Assembly: GCA_023389005.1 (NCBI GenBank)
Contig: JAEWFE010000221.1
Location: 1-7,181 of the forward strand
From: Bacillota bacterium
Lineage (GTDB): Bacteria; Bacillota; Bacilli; Lactobacillales; Enterococcaceae
DNA: 7,181 nucleotides
Reading direction: 5' to 3'
In this document: in pieces, positions 1-5,448 of the stretch
Layout: the number at the start of each line of letters is the position of its first letter
How positions within the stretch are numbered: the first letter of the stretch is position 1
The notes under the pieces: model-generated
The model's database searches: none
Told to the model about the DNA's origin: nothing
What the model saw: only the letters and a program-made list of their open reading frames with translations
Position numbers and translations under genes: made by a program

Positions 1-947
1 ATCAAAAAGTTATTCTAGTTGGAGACGGTGCTGTAGGTTCTAGTTATGCATTTGCGTTAGTTACTCAAAATATTGCTCAAGAAGTTGGGATTGTTGATAT
101 TAACAAAGCGAAAACTGAAGGAGATGCCATTGACTTATCTCACGCTTTAGCTTTCACTTCTCCAAAAACAATCTATTCAGCAACTTATGAAGATGCACAT
201 GATGCTGATATCGTAGTCATCACTGCGGGTGCCCCTCAAAAACCAGGTGAAACTCGTTTAGACTTAGTGCACAAAAACTTAAAAATCAACCGTGAAGTCG
301 TAACATCAATCGTTAACTCAGGGTTCAACGGTATTTTCTTAATCGCTGCGAACCCAGTAGATATCTTAACTTACTCAACATGGAAATTCTCAGGTTTCCC
401 AAGAGAACGTGTTATCGGTTCAGGTACTTCATTAGACTCAGCTCGTTTCCGTCAAGCACTTGCTGAATTAGTAGGTGTTGATGCTCGTAACGTTCACGCT
501 TATATCTTAGGTGAACACGGAGATTCAGAATTCCCAGTATGGTCTCACGCTAACGTTGCTGGTTTACAAATTTACGATTGGGTTAAAAGCCATCCAGATA
601 TCAACGAAGAAGAAATCGTTGACTTATTCTTCAGCGTTCGTGATGCAGCTTACACAATCATCGAGAAAAAAGGTGCTACTTTCTATGGTATCGCTGTTGC
701 CTTAGCTCGTATCACTAAAGCTATCTTAGATGATGAAAATGCAGTATTACCATTATCTGTTTACATGGACGGCGAATATGGATTAGAAGATATCTTCATC
801 GGTGCCCCTGCTGTCATCAACGCAAAAGGTATCAAACAAGTTATCGAAATCCCATTAACTGATGGTGAACGTGAACGTATGCATGCTTCTGCTAAACAAT
901 TAAAAGAAATCATCGACGAAGCATTTGCTAAATTAGATGCTGAATAA
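1..947 (+). CDS. ldh: L-lactate dehydrogenase, 5' end missing
   Basis: NAD-dependent L-lactate dehydrogenase, a cytoplasmic enzyme that reduces pyruvate to L-lactate and regenerates NAD+ in homolactic fermentation. The reading frame is open from the window edge (first whole codon at 3) to TAA at 945-947, giving 314 residues. Full-length enzymes of this family have about 325, so roughly a dozen N-terminal residues are missing. Visible motifs are the Rossmann NAD-binding loop GDGAVGSSYAF near the start, the substrate/catalytic segment PGETRLDL, the AANPVDILTY strand, SARFRQALAE with the conserved substrate-binding Arg, and GEHGDSEF with the catalytic His. Codon use is strongly biased (TTA Leu, GGT Gly, CGT Arg, AAC Asn), typical of a highly expressed glycolytic gene. 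A terminator follows at once. Family identity is certain. The similarity to enterococcal Ldh-1 is from memory. Confidence 0.97.
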   Translation, partial: QKVILVGDGAVGSSYAFALVTQNIAQEVGIVDINKAKTEGDAIDLSHALAFTSPKTIYSATYEDAHDADIVVITAGAPQKPGETRLDLVHKNLKINREVVTSIVNSGFNGIFLIAANPVDILTYSTWKFSGFPRERVIGSGTSLDSARFRQALAELVGVDARNVHAYILGEHGDSEFPVWSHANVAGLQIYDWVKSHPDINEEEIVDLFFSVRDAAYTIIEKKGATFYGIAVALARITKAILDDENAVLPLSVYMDGEYGLEDIFIGAPAVINAKGIKQVIEIPLTDGERERMHASAKQLKEIIDEAFAKLDAE

Positions 948-967
948 GCACTAAATATAGATAAGTA

Positions 968-1008
968 AAAAAAGCGTCTATCTTGATTCTTCAGGATAGG
1001 CGTTTTTT
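968..1008 (+). terminator. Rho-independent terminator of ldh
   Basis: A 12-bp stem (975-986 with 991-1002, two G-U pairs in RNA) closes a TTCT tetraloop and is followed by six T (1003-1008). The upstream A-run (967-973) could extend pairing with the T tail. It begins about 20 nt after the ldh stop codon and is read in the ldh direction. Confidence 0.92.
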
Positions 1009-1020
1009 ATATTTCTAACA

Positions 1021-1059
1021 AAAAACACCTACTTATGGAGCAAATACCATAAGTAGGTG
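1021..1059 (-). terminator. Rho-independent terminator of the L,D-transpeptidase gene
   Basis: A perfect 13-bp stem (1026-1038 with 1047-1059) has an 8-nt loop. On the minus strand it is followed by a T5 tract (complement of 1021-1025). It lies 16 nt past the transpeptidase stop codon. Together with the ldh terminator it insulates the two convergent genes from each other. Confidence 0.9.
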
Positions 1060-1075
1060 CCTACCTATTATTATT

Positions 1076-2491
1076 TTAGAAAATCACTACTGGCGTGCCG
1101 ACTTCAACCGCATTGTATAGTTGCGCCATCACACTAGGTGGTGTATTCACACAGCCATGAGAACCACGTGTTTGCCATAAGTTACCACCATAAGCAGGTT
1201 GCCAATCAGAATCATGAATACCGACTCCCGTCCAATCCACTGGCATCCAGTAACTAACTGGACTTGCGTATTTACTACCATCATCATTGGTACCACGTAA
1301 AGTTGCATTACGTTCTTTCTTCCAGATGTAGTCGACTCCCTTAGGTGTAGGGGTCGTTGGTTTCCCTGTGACGACATCCGTTTCAATGACTACAGCACCA
1401 TCTTTGTAGTACCACATGTGTTGATTTGTTAAGTCTACTTCGATATAGGTGTTCCCTACAAGTGGTTGACTCGCTTTAGCACTCCCTTTTGTAATTGGCG
1501 AGCGGGTGAAGTTTTCCCCAGCTAAAATTTGTTCAGTAAGGGCGGCTGCTTCATCTGCCACTTGAATACTCCAACTTAGCGTTCCTGCAGGTACACTCAC
1601 TGTGCCACGTTTGGTACTATTAAAACTTGTTGGGTTCGTGCTAGTATTGTATTGATCTGCCAACTGTTGCACATATGCTTGCACTTTCTCTTGATTCAAC
1701 GTTACTTGTTTATTTTCATAAGCCACCCAATCCGCAATCTGTTCAGTTGGAATTTGGAAAGTGGTGCCATTAATCGAATAATTTGCTTGAACTTGAATCA
1801 CTTTATTTATAGTGTTTAATTCTTCTTGTAAATGCGCATCTTTAGAAGTTACGCTTGGTTTTTGAATAAAATCATTTAAGTTAACAGATGTCTGACCACT
1901 CTTTAATCCTTTTTCAATGGCCTTCATCGCTTGGTCTACATTGAAATTATTCCCTTGAACTTCTGGCGTAATCACAAAACCTGAAGCCTCTCTGGCAATT
2001 CCGGCGTCTTGTGTTTGCGTACGCCCTTGATTGACTTGATCTAGCTCAGTCTTTAAGCTATTTAACTGTTGTGTTAACACTTCTTGGTTAAAAGTTGTTT
2101 TATTCACAGTGGCTTTCTTACTTGAAAAGAATGATCTACCCCAAGACCAAGGATTTTGCGCCTTTAAGATAGATTCCAAAGTCGCTTTTGAATTTGATTC
2201 CATCCCAAAGTCAGACTTCTTGATTTCTTTAAGCACTTGATTGTCTAACTTAATTTGGAAGGACTGATTTTTATGTTGATCATCCACAGTTTTTTGTGCT
2301 TGCTCTAAGGACATATTGCTAATTTCAACGGCTTCTACCTGGGTATTAGGTAAAAAATGTTTAGAATAAAAATTGCTGCCCAGTGCATAGCCGCCGACTG
2401 CTACAATCCCAACAGCAGCAATGGAGCCAAGGATGAGTTTAGTATTTTTATTTTTTTTATGACGTTTTCTTCTATTCGAAACTTGTGACAT
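1076..2491 (-). CDS. ldt: L,D-transpeptidase with PG-binding and YkuD domains
   Basis: A membrane-anchored peptidoglycan L,D-transpeptidase of 471 residues. Residues 1-18 are a very basic cytoplasmic tail and about 19-39 form one membrane helix without a lipobox, so the rest is extracellular. The middle (about 50-330) resembles the repeated peptidoglycan-binding module (PG_binding_4 type) found before YkuD domains in Firmicutes. The YkuD catalytic domain spans about 347-471 and carries GVGIHDSDW (His426) and SHGCVN (His445, Cys447). The family forms 3-3 cross-links between stem peptides via an acyl-enzyme on Cys, and in E. faecium this allows bypass of beta-lactam-sensitive transpeptidases. 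The 24 residues after the catalytic Cys match the spacing I recall for Ldt(fm) (466 residues, Cys442). The ATG at 2491 is preceded by AGGGGAAG at a slightly long spacing of about 10 nt. Physiological substrate and any resistance role are inferred. Confidence 0.95.
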   Translation of the reverse strand: MSQVSNRRKRHKKNKNTKLILGSIAAVGIVAVGGYALGSNFYSKHFLPNTQVEAVEISNMSLEQAQKTVDDQHKNQSFQIKLDNQVLKEIKKSDFGMESNSKATLESILKAQNPWSWGRSFFSSKKATVNKTTFNQEVLTQQLNSLKTELDQVNQGRTQTQDAGIAREASGFVITPEVQGNNFNVDQAMKAIEKGLKSGQTSVNLNDFIQKPSVTSKDAHLQEELNTINKVIQVQANYSINGTTFQIPTEQIADWVAYENKQVTLNQEKVQAYVQQLADQYNTSTNPTSFNSTKRGTVSVPAGTLSWSIQVADEAAALTEQILAGENFTRSPITKGSAKASQPLVGNTYIEVDLTNQHMWYYKDGAVVIETDVVTGKPTTPTPKGVDYIWKKERNATLRGTNDDGSKYASPVSYWMPVDWTGVGIHDSDWQPAYGGNLWQTRGSHGCVNTPPSVMAQLYNAVEVGTPVVIF

Positions 2492-2499
2492 ATAAACAC

Positions 2500-2560
2500 T
2501 CTTCCCCTATTTATTTTCTGTATCAATTATCATACCACATTTTCCCCCAAAAAGTTTTAA
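2500..2560 (-). promoter_or_regulatory. Upstream region of ldt with possible -10 and RBS
   Basis: On the minus strand a TATGATAAT stretch (2526-2534) is a good -10 candidate, about 35 nt upstream of the ATG. A clear -35 is not visible at 16-18 nt. The purine-rich AGGGGAAG (about 2502-2509) is the likely ribosome binding site. No terminator separates this region from the antitoxin gene upstream, so read-through into ldt is possible. Confidence 0.45.
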
Positions 2561-2584
2561 CATATGCTTAAATTTTATATTTGC

Positions 2585-2617
2585 TTAAAAGATACGCTGT
2601 AAGCCGGTTTTATCAAG
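2585..2617. repeat. 33-bp direct repeat, distal copy, next to antitoxin end
   Basis: Identical over 33 bp to 3301-3333 (plus strand begins TTAAAAGATACG and ends GGTTTTATCAAG). The flanking bases differ on both sides (C/G before, C/T after), so the boundaries are sharp. This copy holds the antitoxin stop codon (2613-2615) and then a spare copy of the last ten ABC-F codons that is not translated in that frame. It marks one edge of the putative inserted cassette. Confidence 0.95.
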
Positions 2618-2900
2618 CAGTAATTGGATTAAAAGCTACAGTTAATTTTTGGTTTGTGGCAACAGCAATCTCAGTCAAGACATTAATTGAAACGTTCATT
2701 TTGCCGCTCTCAATTCTTGCAATAGTAGATTGTGGTTTCCCAACTAATGAAGCAAATTCTCGTTGTGTCATACCGAGTTTGCTACGAAGATTCCGAACTG
2801 CAACAGCCACTTGTAACCGTTGATTTTCTTCTTGATATTCTTTTACAAACTCACTACTTTTTTGACTACGATTTTTAATATATTCATCAATCTTACTCAT
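2613..2900 (-). CDS. HTH (XRE family) antitoxin, HigA-like
   Basis: A 95-residue protein with a helical N-terminus (1-30) and an XRE/HTH_3 domain at about 32-87. The HTH core is MTQREFASLVGKPQSTIARI followed by ESGKMNVSINVLTEIA, the standard arrangement in HigA-type antitoxins. The role is neutralising the adjacent toxin and repressing the operon. I chose the ATG at 2900 because a strong AGAGGAG site lies 6 nt upstream. A longer frame from 2918 would start inside that RBS. The ATG overlaps the toxin stop (8-nt overlap, 2893-2900), which suggests translational coupling. The stop codon TGA lies inside the 33-bp direct repeat. Toxin-before-antitoxin order fits HigBA-like systems. The partner is assigned from context. 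Confidence 0.88.
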   Translation of the reverse strand: MSKIDEYIKNRSQKSSEFVKEYQEENQRLQVAVAVRNLRSKLGMTQREFASLVGKPQSTIARIESGKMNVSINVLTEIAVATNQKLTVAFNPITA

Positions 2901-3243
2901 CGCTTCTCCTCTTTTCATACAAATCTCGTCGATAAATTCCTTTCTTTATTTCACGTGATGGTGTTTTCTGTGTCTTTTTTTGAAATCCATGCGTAATCAC
3001 GTATCTATTTTTTTCCCAATGAAAGTAGATTGCACGTTGAATGTTTGAGGCATGTTTTGCACGTATTTCGTAGAGGTTTGTCGTTAATTTTTTCGTCCAC
3101 TTTTGACGTTCAGCTATTGTCAATCCGTATTCCTCGATATTATGAATTACTGCTAATAATTTGGCCGCATCTTTGTCAGGTAAGCTGTCCAAATAACTAA
3201 CAAATTCCTCCCAATCAAAATAATCAAATTCTATCTTTTTCAT
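2893..3243 (-). CDS. RelE/HigB-like toxin (phage Gp49 family)
   Basis: A 116-residue protein that fits the Gp49/HigB-like group of the RelE superfamily, whose members usually cleave mRNA on the ribosome. The visible family pattern is an N-terminal strand (KKIEFDYFD), a helical hairpin with YLDSLPDKDAAKLLAVIHNI, then NLYEIRAKHASNIQRAIYF and the C-terminal ITHGFQKKTQKTP with downstream basic residues (EIKKGIYRRDLY). The basic residues of this last block are the usual RNA-contact and catalytic candidates. The frame can be extended to a TTG at 3279, but that codon sits inside a good -35 hexamer and family members start near MKKIEF, so I prefer the ATG at 3243. It is followed by the overlapping antitoxin gene. 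Toxicity and target are inferred from the family only. Confidence 0.85.
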   Translation of the reverse strand: MKKIEFDYFDWEEFVSYLDSLPDKDAAKLLAVIHNIEEYGLTIAERQKWTKKLTTNLYEIRAKHASNIQRAIYFHWEKNRYVITHGFQKKTQKTPSREIKKGIYRRDLYEKRRSDE

Positions 3244-3279
3244 ATACTTAATGATATCATATCCGCTATCAAAATTCAA
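3241..3279 (-). promoter_or_regulatory. Toxin-antitoxin promoter with palindromic operator candidate
   Basis: On the minus strand TTGAAT (3274-3279) and TATCAT (3251-3256) are separated by exactly 17 nt. The perfect palindrome ATGATATCAT (3251-3260) covers the -10 box and is a natural binding site for the HTH antitoxin. The predicted start of transcription falls within one or two bases of the ATG at 3243, which would make the toxin message nearly leaderless. This would explain the lack of a ribosome binding site before that ATG. Confidence 0.6.
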
Positions 3280-3300
3280 TGATTCCTACTTTAAAATCAG

Positions 3301-3333
3301 TTAAAAGATACGCTGTAAGCCGGTTTTATCAAG
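3301..3333. repeat. 33-bp direct repeat, proximal copy, inside ABC-F 3' end
   Basis: Identical to 2585-2617. Here it is coding: it specifies the last ten residues (LDKTGLQRIF) and the stop codon of the ABC-F gene, so this copy is the functional gene end. An imperfect dyad (GATA/TATC) is present within it. Confidence 0.95.
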
Positions 3334-4824
3334 TTGATAGATTTTCTCGCAGACTTGTTCTAGAAAATAACGATCATGTGATACCGTCAGCAAAGTGCCA
3401 TTATATTGTTGAAGTTGTTGCGTTAAGACTTGGTTGGAAGTTGGCGATAAATTACGCGTCGGCTCGTCTAGCAATAATACATTGGCTTGGGATAAAAGTA
3501 GGCCTAAAATCACCAATTTTGCCCTTTGGCCGCCAGATAGATAAGCTATAGGGCGCTGCATCTCTTGAACAAAGAACTGCAAACTACCCAGATAAGTCAT
3601 CACTGTTGCTTGATCTTGCTTGGTTTGGGATAACAAATATGCGACAGGACTTTGCGTGGTATCCAACGCTTCAAAATAATTTTGTGGCATATACTTCATT
3701 TGAATATCGGTTCGCTTTTGTAGCATTTCAGCGATTTTGTGTAAGAATAGGCTCTTACCAATCCCATTATTGCCCACGATACCTACTTTTTCTTGACCAA
3801 AAAATGTAAAATCAAGCGGTTCAACCAATATTTTATCCGCGACTTTAAGCTGATCATTTTCTAAGTGAATGAGTGGCTTACTAGAAGGCACCGCTTGGAC
3901 AGTCTGCCATTTTAAACCAATCACTTCTTCTTGTTGCGGCATTTCGGTAAATTGAGCACGCTCTTTTTCAAACCGTTTTTCACGAGATTTTAAGTTGGCC
4001 ATTTTTTTCGCTAACAACCGCCCCTTCGTATCCAACTTAGTGGTTCGCAATTGATGCTGGACTTTTTGTTTGACCTGTTGGAGTTGAGCGCTACGTTTTT
4101 TATCTTCACTTCGTTGCTTGAGGGCAATTTGTAGCTGTTTATCTGCCGCACTTTTTCTTTGGTCAATATAGGTTTGATAATCTTCTTTGACAAAATGAAC
4201 GACCGCACGTTGTTGATGCGCAATTTTTTCTAGATGAATGATGCTTGTTGCGGTATTTTTTAATAACACTACATCATGCGAAATATAAAGTATTGCTAAA
4301 TCACTCGTTCGAATAAAGTGTTCTAACCATTGAATACTTTCATAATCCAAATCATTCGAAGGTTCATCCAATAACAATATATCCGGATGATGCAACAGAA
4401 TTTTCATTAGCTGTATCTTGATTTTTTGTCCGCCAGAAAGTGTGCCCATCTCTTGGTTTGAGTATAGGAAATCTTGATCCAATTGAAAATCACTCGCCAA
4501 CTTTGCTAAGTAGGAATAATCAATTTCATTGGCATCTAAATCACAAAACAGAAAATCATAGACACTTAATGGTTCATCTTTGCTCGGTAAAAATTGCGGC
4601 AAATACCCCATTTGTTGAAAGGTACATTGATAACTGCCTTGCGCTTCTAAATAATCATTGACTTCAGGGCAGCGACAAATCCACTTTAGTAATGATGACT
4701 TACCCGTTCCTTCTTCTCCGATAATAGCGACCTTATCCCCCGGATGAACCACGCCCGTTAAGCCATCTACCAAACGAAATTGGTCTTTTTGGTGGGTTAA
4801 GGTTAGATTTTGAAACTGCAACAT
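3301..4824 (-). CDS. ABC-F family ATPase
   Basis: A soluble 507-residue protein with two ABC ATPase domains and no membrane segment, the plan of ABC-F proteins that act on the ribosome (translation factors or ribosome protection against antibiotics). Domain 1: Walker A GEEGTGKS (36-43), signature LSGGQ (129-133), Walker B and D-loop LLLDEPSNDLD (150-160), H-loop His183. A basic, Gln-rich, helical linker (about 205-300) is the region that enters the ribosome in this family. Domain 2: Walker A GNNGIGKS (351-358), LSGGQ (429-433), LLLDEPTRNLSP (450-461), H-loop His483. The second D-loop lacks the usual HLD. I chose the ATG at 4824 because GAGGAGGG lies at optimal spacing, while an in-frame GTG one codon earlier is too close. 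The last 33 bp are the direct repeat. Whether it gives resistance cannot be told from sequence. Confidence 0.93.
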   Translation of the reverse strand: MLQFQNLTLTHQKDQFRLVDGLTGVVHPGDKVAIIGEEGTGKSSLLKWICRCPEVNDYLEAQGSYQCTFQQMGYLPQFLPSKDEPLSVYDFLFCDLDANEIDYSYLAKLASDFQLDQDFLYSNQEMGTLSGGQKIKIQLMKILLHHPDILLLDEPSNDLDYESIQWLEHFIRTSDLAILYISHDVVLLKNTATSIIHLEKIAHQQRAVVHFVKEDYQTYIDQRKSAADKQLQIALKQRSEDKKRSAQLQQVKQKVQHQLRTTKLDTKGRLLAKKMANLKSREKRFEKERAQFTEMPQQEEVIGLKWQTVQAVPSSKPLIHLENDQLKVADKILVEPLDFTFFGQEKVGIVGNNGIGKSLFLHKIAEMLQKRTDIQMKYMPQNYFEALDTTQSPVAYLLSQTKQDQATVMTYLGSLQFFVQEMQRPIAYLSGGQRAKLVILGLLLSQANVLLLDEPTRNLSPTSNQVLTQQLQQYNGTLLTVSHDRYFLEQVCEKIYQLDKTGLQRIF

Positions 4825-4862
4825 CACAATCCCTCCTCGTGTATTTTCTGAACGAATGCATT

Positions 4863-4892
4863 TTTATAACCAAGCTGCTCGTAGCTGATCAA
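4863..4892 (-). promoter_or_regulatory. Candidate ABC-F promoter
   Basis: On the minus strand TTGATC (4887-4892) and TATAAA (4863-4868) are 18 nt apart, about 40 nt upstream of the ABC-F start. The -35 box lies inside the truncated repeat copy (4873-4911), while the -10 lies just outside its broken edge. A strong GAGGAGGG ribosome binding site follows at 4831-4838. Confidence 0.45.
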
Positions 4893-4911
4893 CCCAGCTC
4901 ACATCCTTAAT
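4873..4911. repeat. Truncated copy (unit 0) of the structured repeat
   Basis: These 39 bp are identical to 5009-5047, the end of unit 1, at a 136-bp offset. They include the CTCGT motif, the GATCA bulge segment, one arm of the basal stem (ACCCAGC) and the CACATCCTTAAT tail. The rest of the unit is missing, so it cannot fold like the others. It may be the remnant of a tandem duplication or a deletion. Confidence 0.9.
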
Positions 4912-4913
4912 GC

Positions 4914-5047
4914 AATCTGTGTTCGCTGGGTAGCTCCGGTGCATCTAAGCCGGCCTGTCTTGGAAAATCTTAATACTCGATGGATTTTCCCGACATTCCG
5001 GAGAACTTAGCTGCTCGTAGCTGATCAACCCAGCTCACATCCTTAAT
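4914..5047. repeat. Structured repeat unit 1
   Basis: Long hairpin unit running from AATCTGTGTT to CACATCCTTAAT on the plus strand. Helices from base to tip: GCTGGGT (4925-4931) with ACCCAGC (5028-5034); AGCT (4932-4935) with AGCT (5019-5022), leaving the 5-nt bulge GATCA (5023-5027); CTAAG (4945-4949) with CTTAG (5006-5010); CCGG (4950-4953) with CCGG (4998-5001); TGTC with GACA; and GGAAAATC (4962-4969) with GATTTTCC (4983-4990) around a 13-nt loop. Units 2 and 3 have the same plan with different base pairs. The transcribed strand is unknown. Confidence 0.8.
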
Positions 5048-5180
5048 ATCGGCGTTCAGCGACTAGCCACTTTGGCGTATAAGCCAGCTCGTCTGGGAAA
5101 GTCTTTACTTCTCGGACTTTCCCGACGTTCTGGACAAACTTATACGCTCGTGGCTGACCAAGTCGCTTCACATCCTTAAT
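5048..5180. repeat. Structured repeat unit 2
   Basis: Tandem to unit 1 with no spacer. Helices: AGCGACT (5058-5064) with AGTCGCT (5161-5167); AGCCAC (5065-5070) with GTGGCT (5150-5155), leaving the bulge GACCA (5156-5160); GTATAAG (5077-5083) with CTTATAC (5139-5145); CCAG (5084-5087) with CTGG (5130-5133); CGTC with GACG; and GGGAAAGTC (5095-5103) with GACTTTCCC (5115-5123). Most helices differ in sequence from unit 1 but stay paired. The CTCGT motif and the TCACATCCTTAAT tail are unchanged. Confidence 0.8.
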
Positions 5181-5182
5181 AT

Positions 5183-5230
5183 AAAAAAGATACTTACTTT
5201 TGTTATTAAACAACAAGAGTAAGTATCTTT
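5183..5230 (-). terminator. Rho-independent terminator, minus strand
   Basis: A 13-bp perfect stem (5186-5198 with 5218-5230) has a further inner TTGTT/AACAA pairing. On the minus strand the stem runs into six T (complement of 5183-5188). Transcripts entering from the right, either from the promoter at 5411-5439 or by read-through from the sortase gene, would end here. On the plus strand only three T follow, so termination in that direction would be weak. Confidence 0.8.
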
Positions 5231-5325
5231 GCATGCAAATATATAGGATGATGACTGCAGCTATTGGGCTTTCCTACTACGATTGCTAAACTTGATGGTG
5301 CAAAACTCTATGTTTAATAACGCAT

Positions 5326-5358
5326 CTATCTTGTTTTTAGCAAAAGTAGCCAATGCAC
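5326..5358 (-). CDS. Possible 10-residue leader peptide
   Basis: Within the candidate transcript, AAAGGA (5364-5369) sits 5 nt before a GTG that opens a 10-codon frame (MHWLLLLKTR) ending in TAG. Position near the 5' end of a terminated transcript, good ribosome-binding-site spacing and tiny size resemble leader peptides. So short a frame with a GTG start can arise by chance, so this is only a candidate. Confidence 0.2.
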   Translation of the reverse strand: MHWLLLLKTR

Positions 5359-5410
5359 AACAGTCCTTTCTTTTTGGAGCAGCTAACTTAGCGCTCGTAT
5401 TTACGACTTC

Positions 5411-5439
5411 ATTATCACTCAATTCTCATCAAAAGTCAA
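5411..5439 (-). promoter_or_regulatory. Strong sigma-A-type promoter, minus strand
   Basis: On the minus strand TTGACT (5434-5439) and GATAAT (5411-5416) are exactly 17 nt apart, each one base from consensus. The predicted start is near 5404. It lies just past structured repeat unit 3 as seen from the sortase gene and drives the region ending at the 5183-5230 terminator. Confidence 0.65.
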
Positions 5440-5448
5440 TCTTTTTTT

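Larger units (their letters stand above)
2585..3300 (-). mobile_element. Putative inserted toxin-antitoxin cassette (716 bp)
   Basis: The 716-bp period between the two 33-bp direct repeats contains only a toxin gene and an antitoxin gene. Removing one period would restore an uninterrupted ABC-F gene 3' end followed directly by the ldt upstream region. This is the footprint expected when an element integrates at the 3' end of a gene and brings, or duplicates, the end of that gene. No integrase or transposase is present and the inner ends show no clear inverted repeats, so the mechanism is unknown. Possibilities are site-specific recombination with a recombinase supplied in trans, or homology-assisted insertion. 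The repeat is seen directly. The mobility is inferred. Confidence 0.6.
5183..5404 (-). ncRNA. Candidate small transcript between promoter and terminator
   Basis: A strong promoter (5411-5439) and an intrinsic terminator (5183-5230), both on the minus strand, delimit about 220 nt with no ordinary protein gene. It could be a small regulatory RNA, a tiny peptide gene, or the attenuated leader of the ABC-F gene, which lies further along the same strand. ABC-F resistance genes are often controlled by leader peptides and terminators. Against the leader idea, about 360 nt containing repeat units lie between this terminator and the ABC-F start. Nothing here matches an RNA family I recognise. Confidence 0.4.

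Noticed and set aside
2585..2617. CRISPR repeat
   Set aside because: Only two copies exist, 716 bp apart, with genes between them. There is no regular spacing and no cas genes.
2581..2823. Plus-strand frame antisense to the antitoxin gene
   Set aside because: It is a mirror of the antitoxin coding sequence. Its N-terminal likeness to the frame at 3279-3551 merely reflects the 33-bp direct repeat.
3244..3279. TTG at 3279 as toxin start
   Set aside because: GGA precedes it at short spacing, but it adds 12 residues not typical of the family and lies inside the -35 box of a good promoter.
4011..4223. Minus-strand 70-codon frame inside the ABC-F gene
   Set aside because: It is an out-of-frame shadow of the linker region of a well-supported gene.
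5043..5234. 63-codon minus-strand frame with a start near 5234
   Set aside because: It runs through the terminator hairpin and most of repeat unit 2, has no good ribosome binding site, and its translation resembles no protein. The hairpins explain the base order.
5378..5400. Possible fifth repeat copy: AACTTAGCGCTCGTA resembles the CTTAG-CTCGT part of units 1 and 2
   Set aside because: Only about 15 bases match, and neither the bulge, the basal stem nor the CACATCC tail follows. It may be chance or a very decayed fragment.
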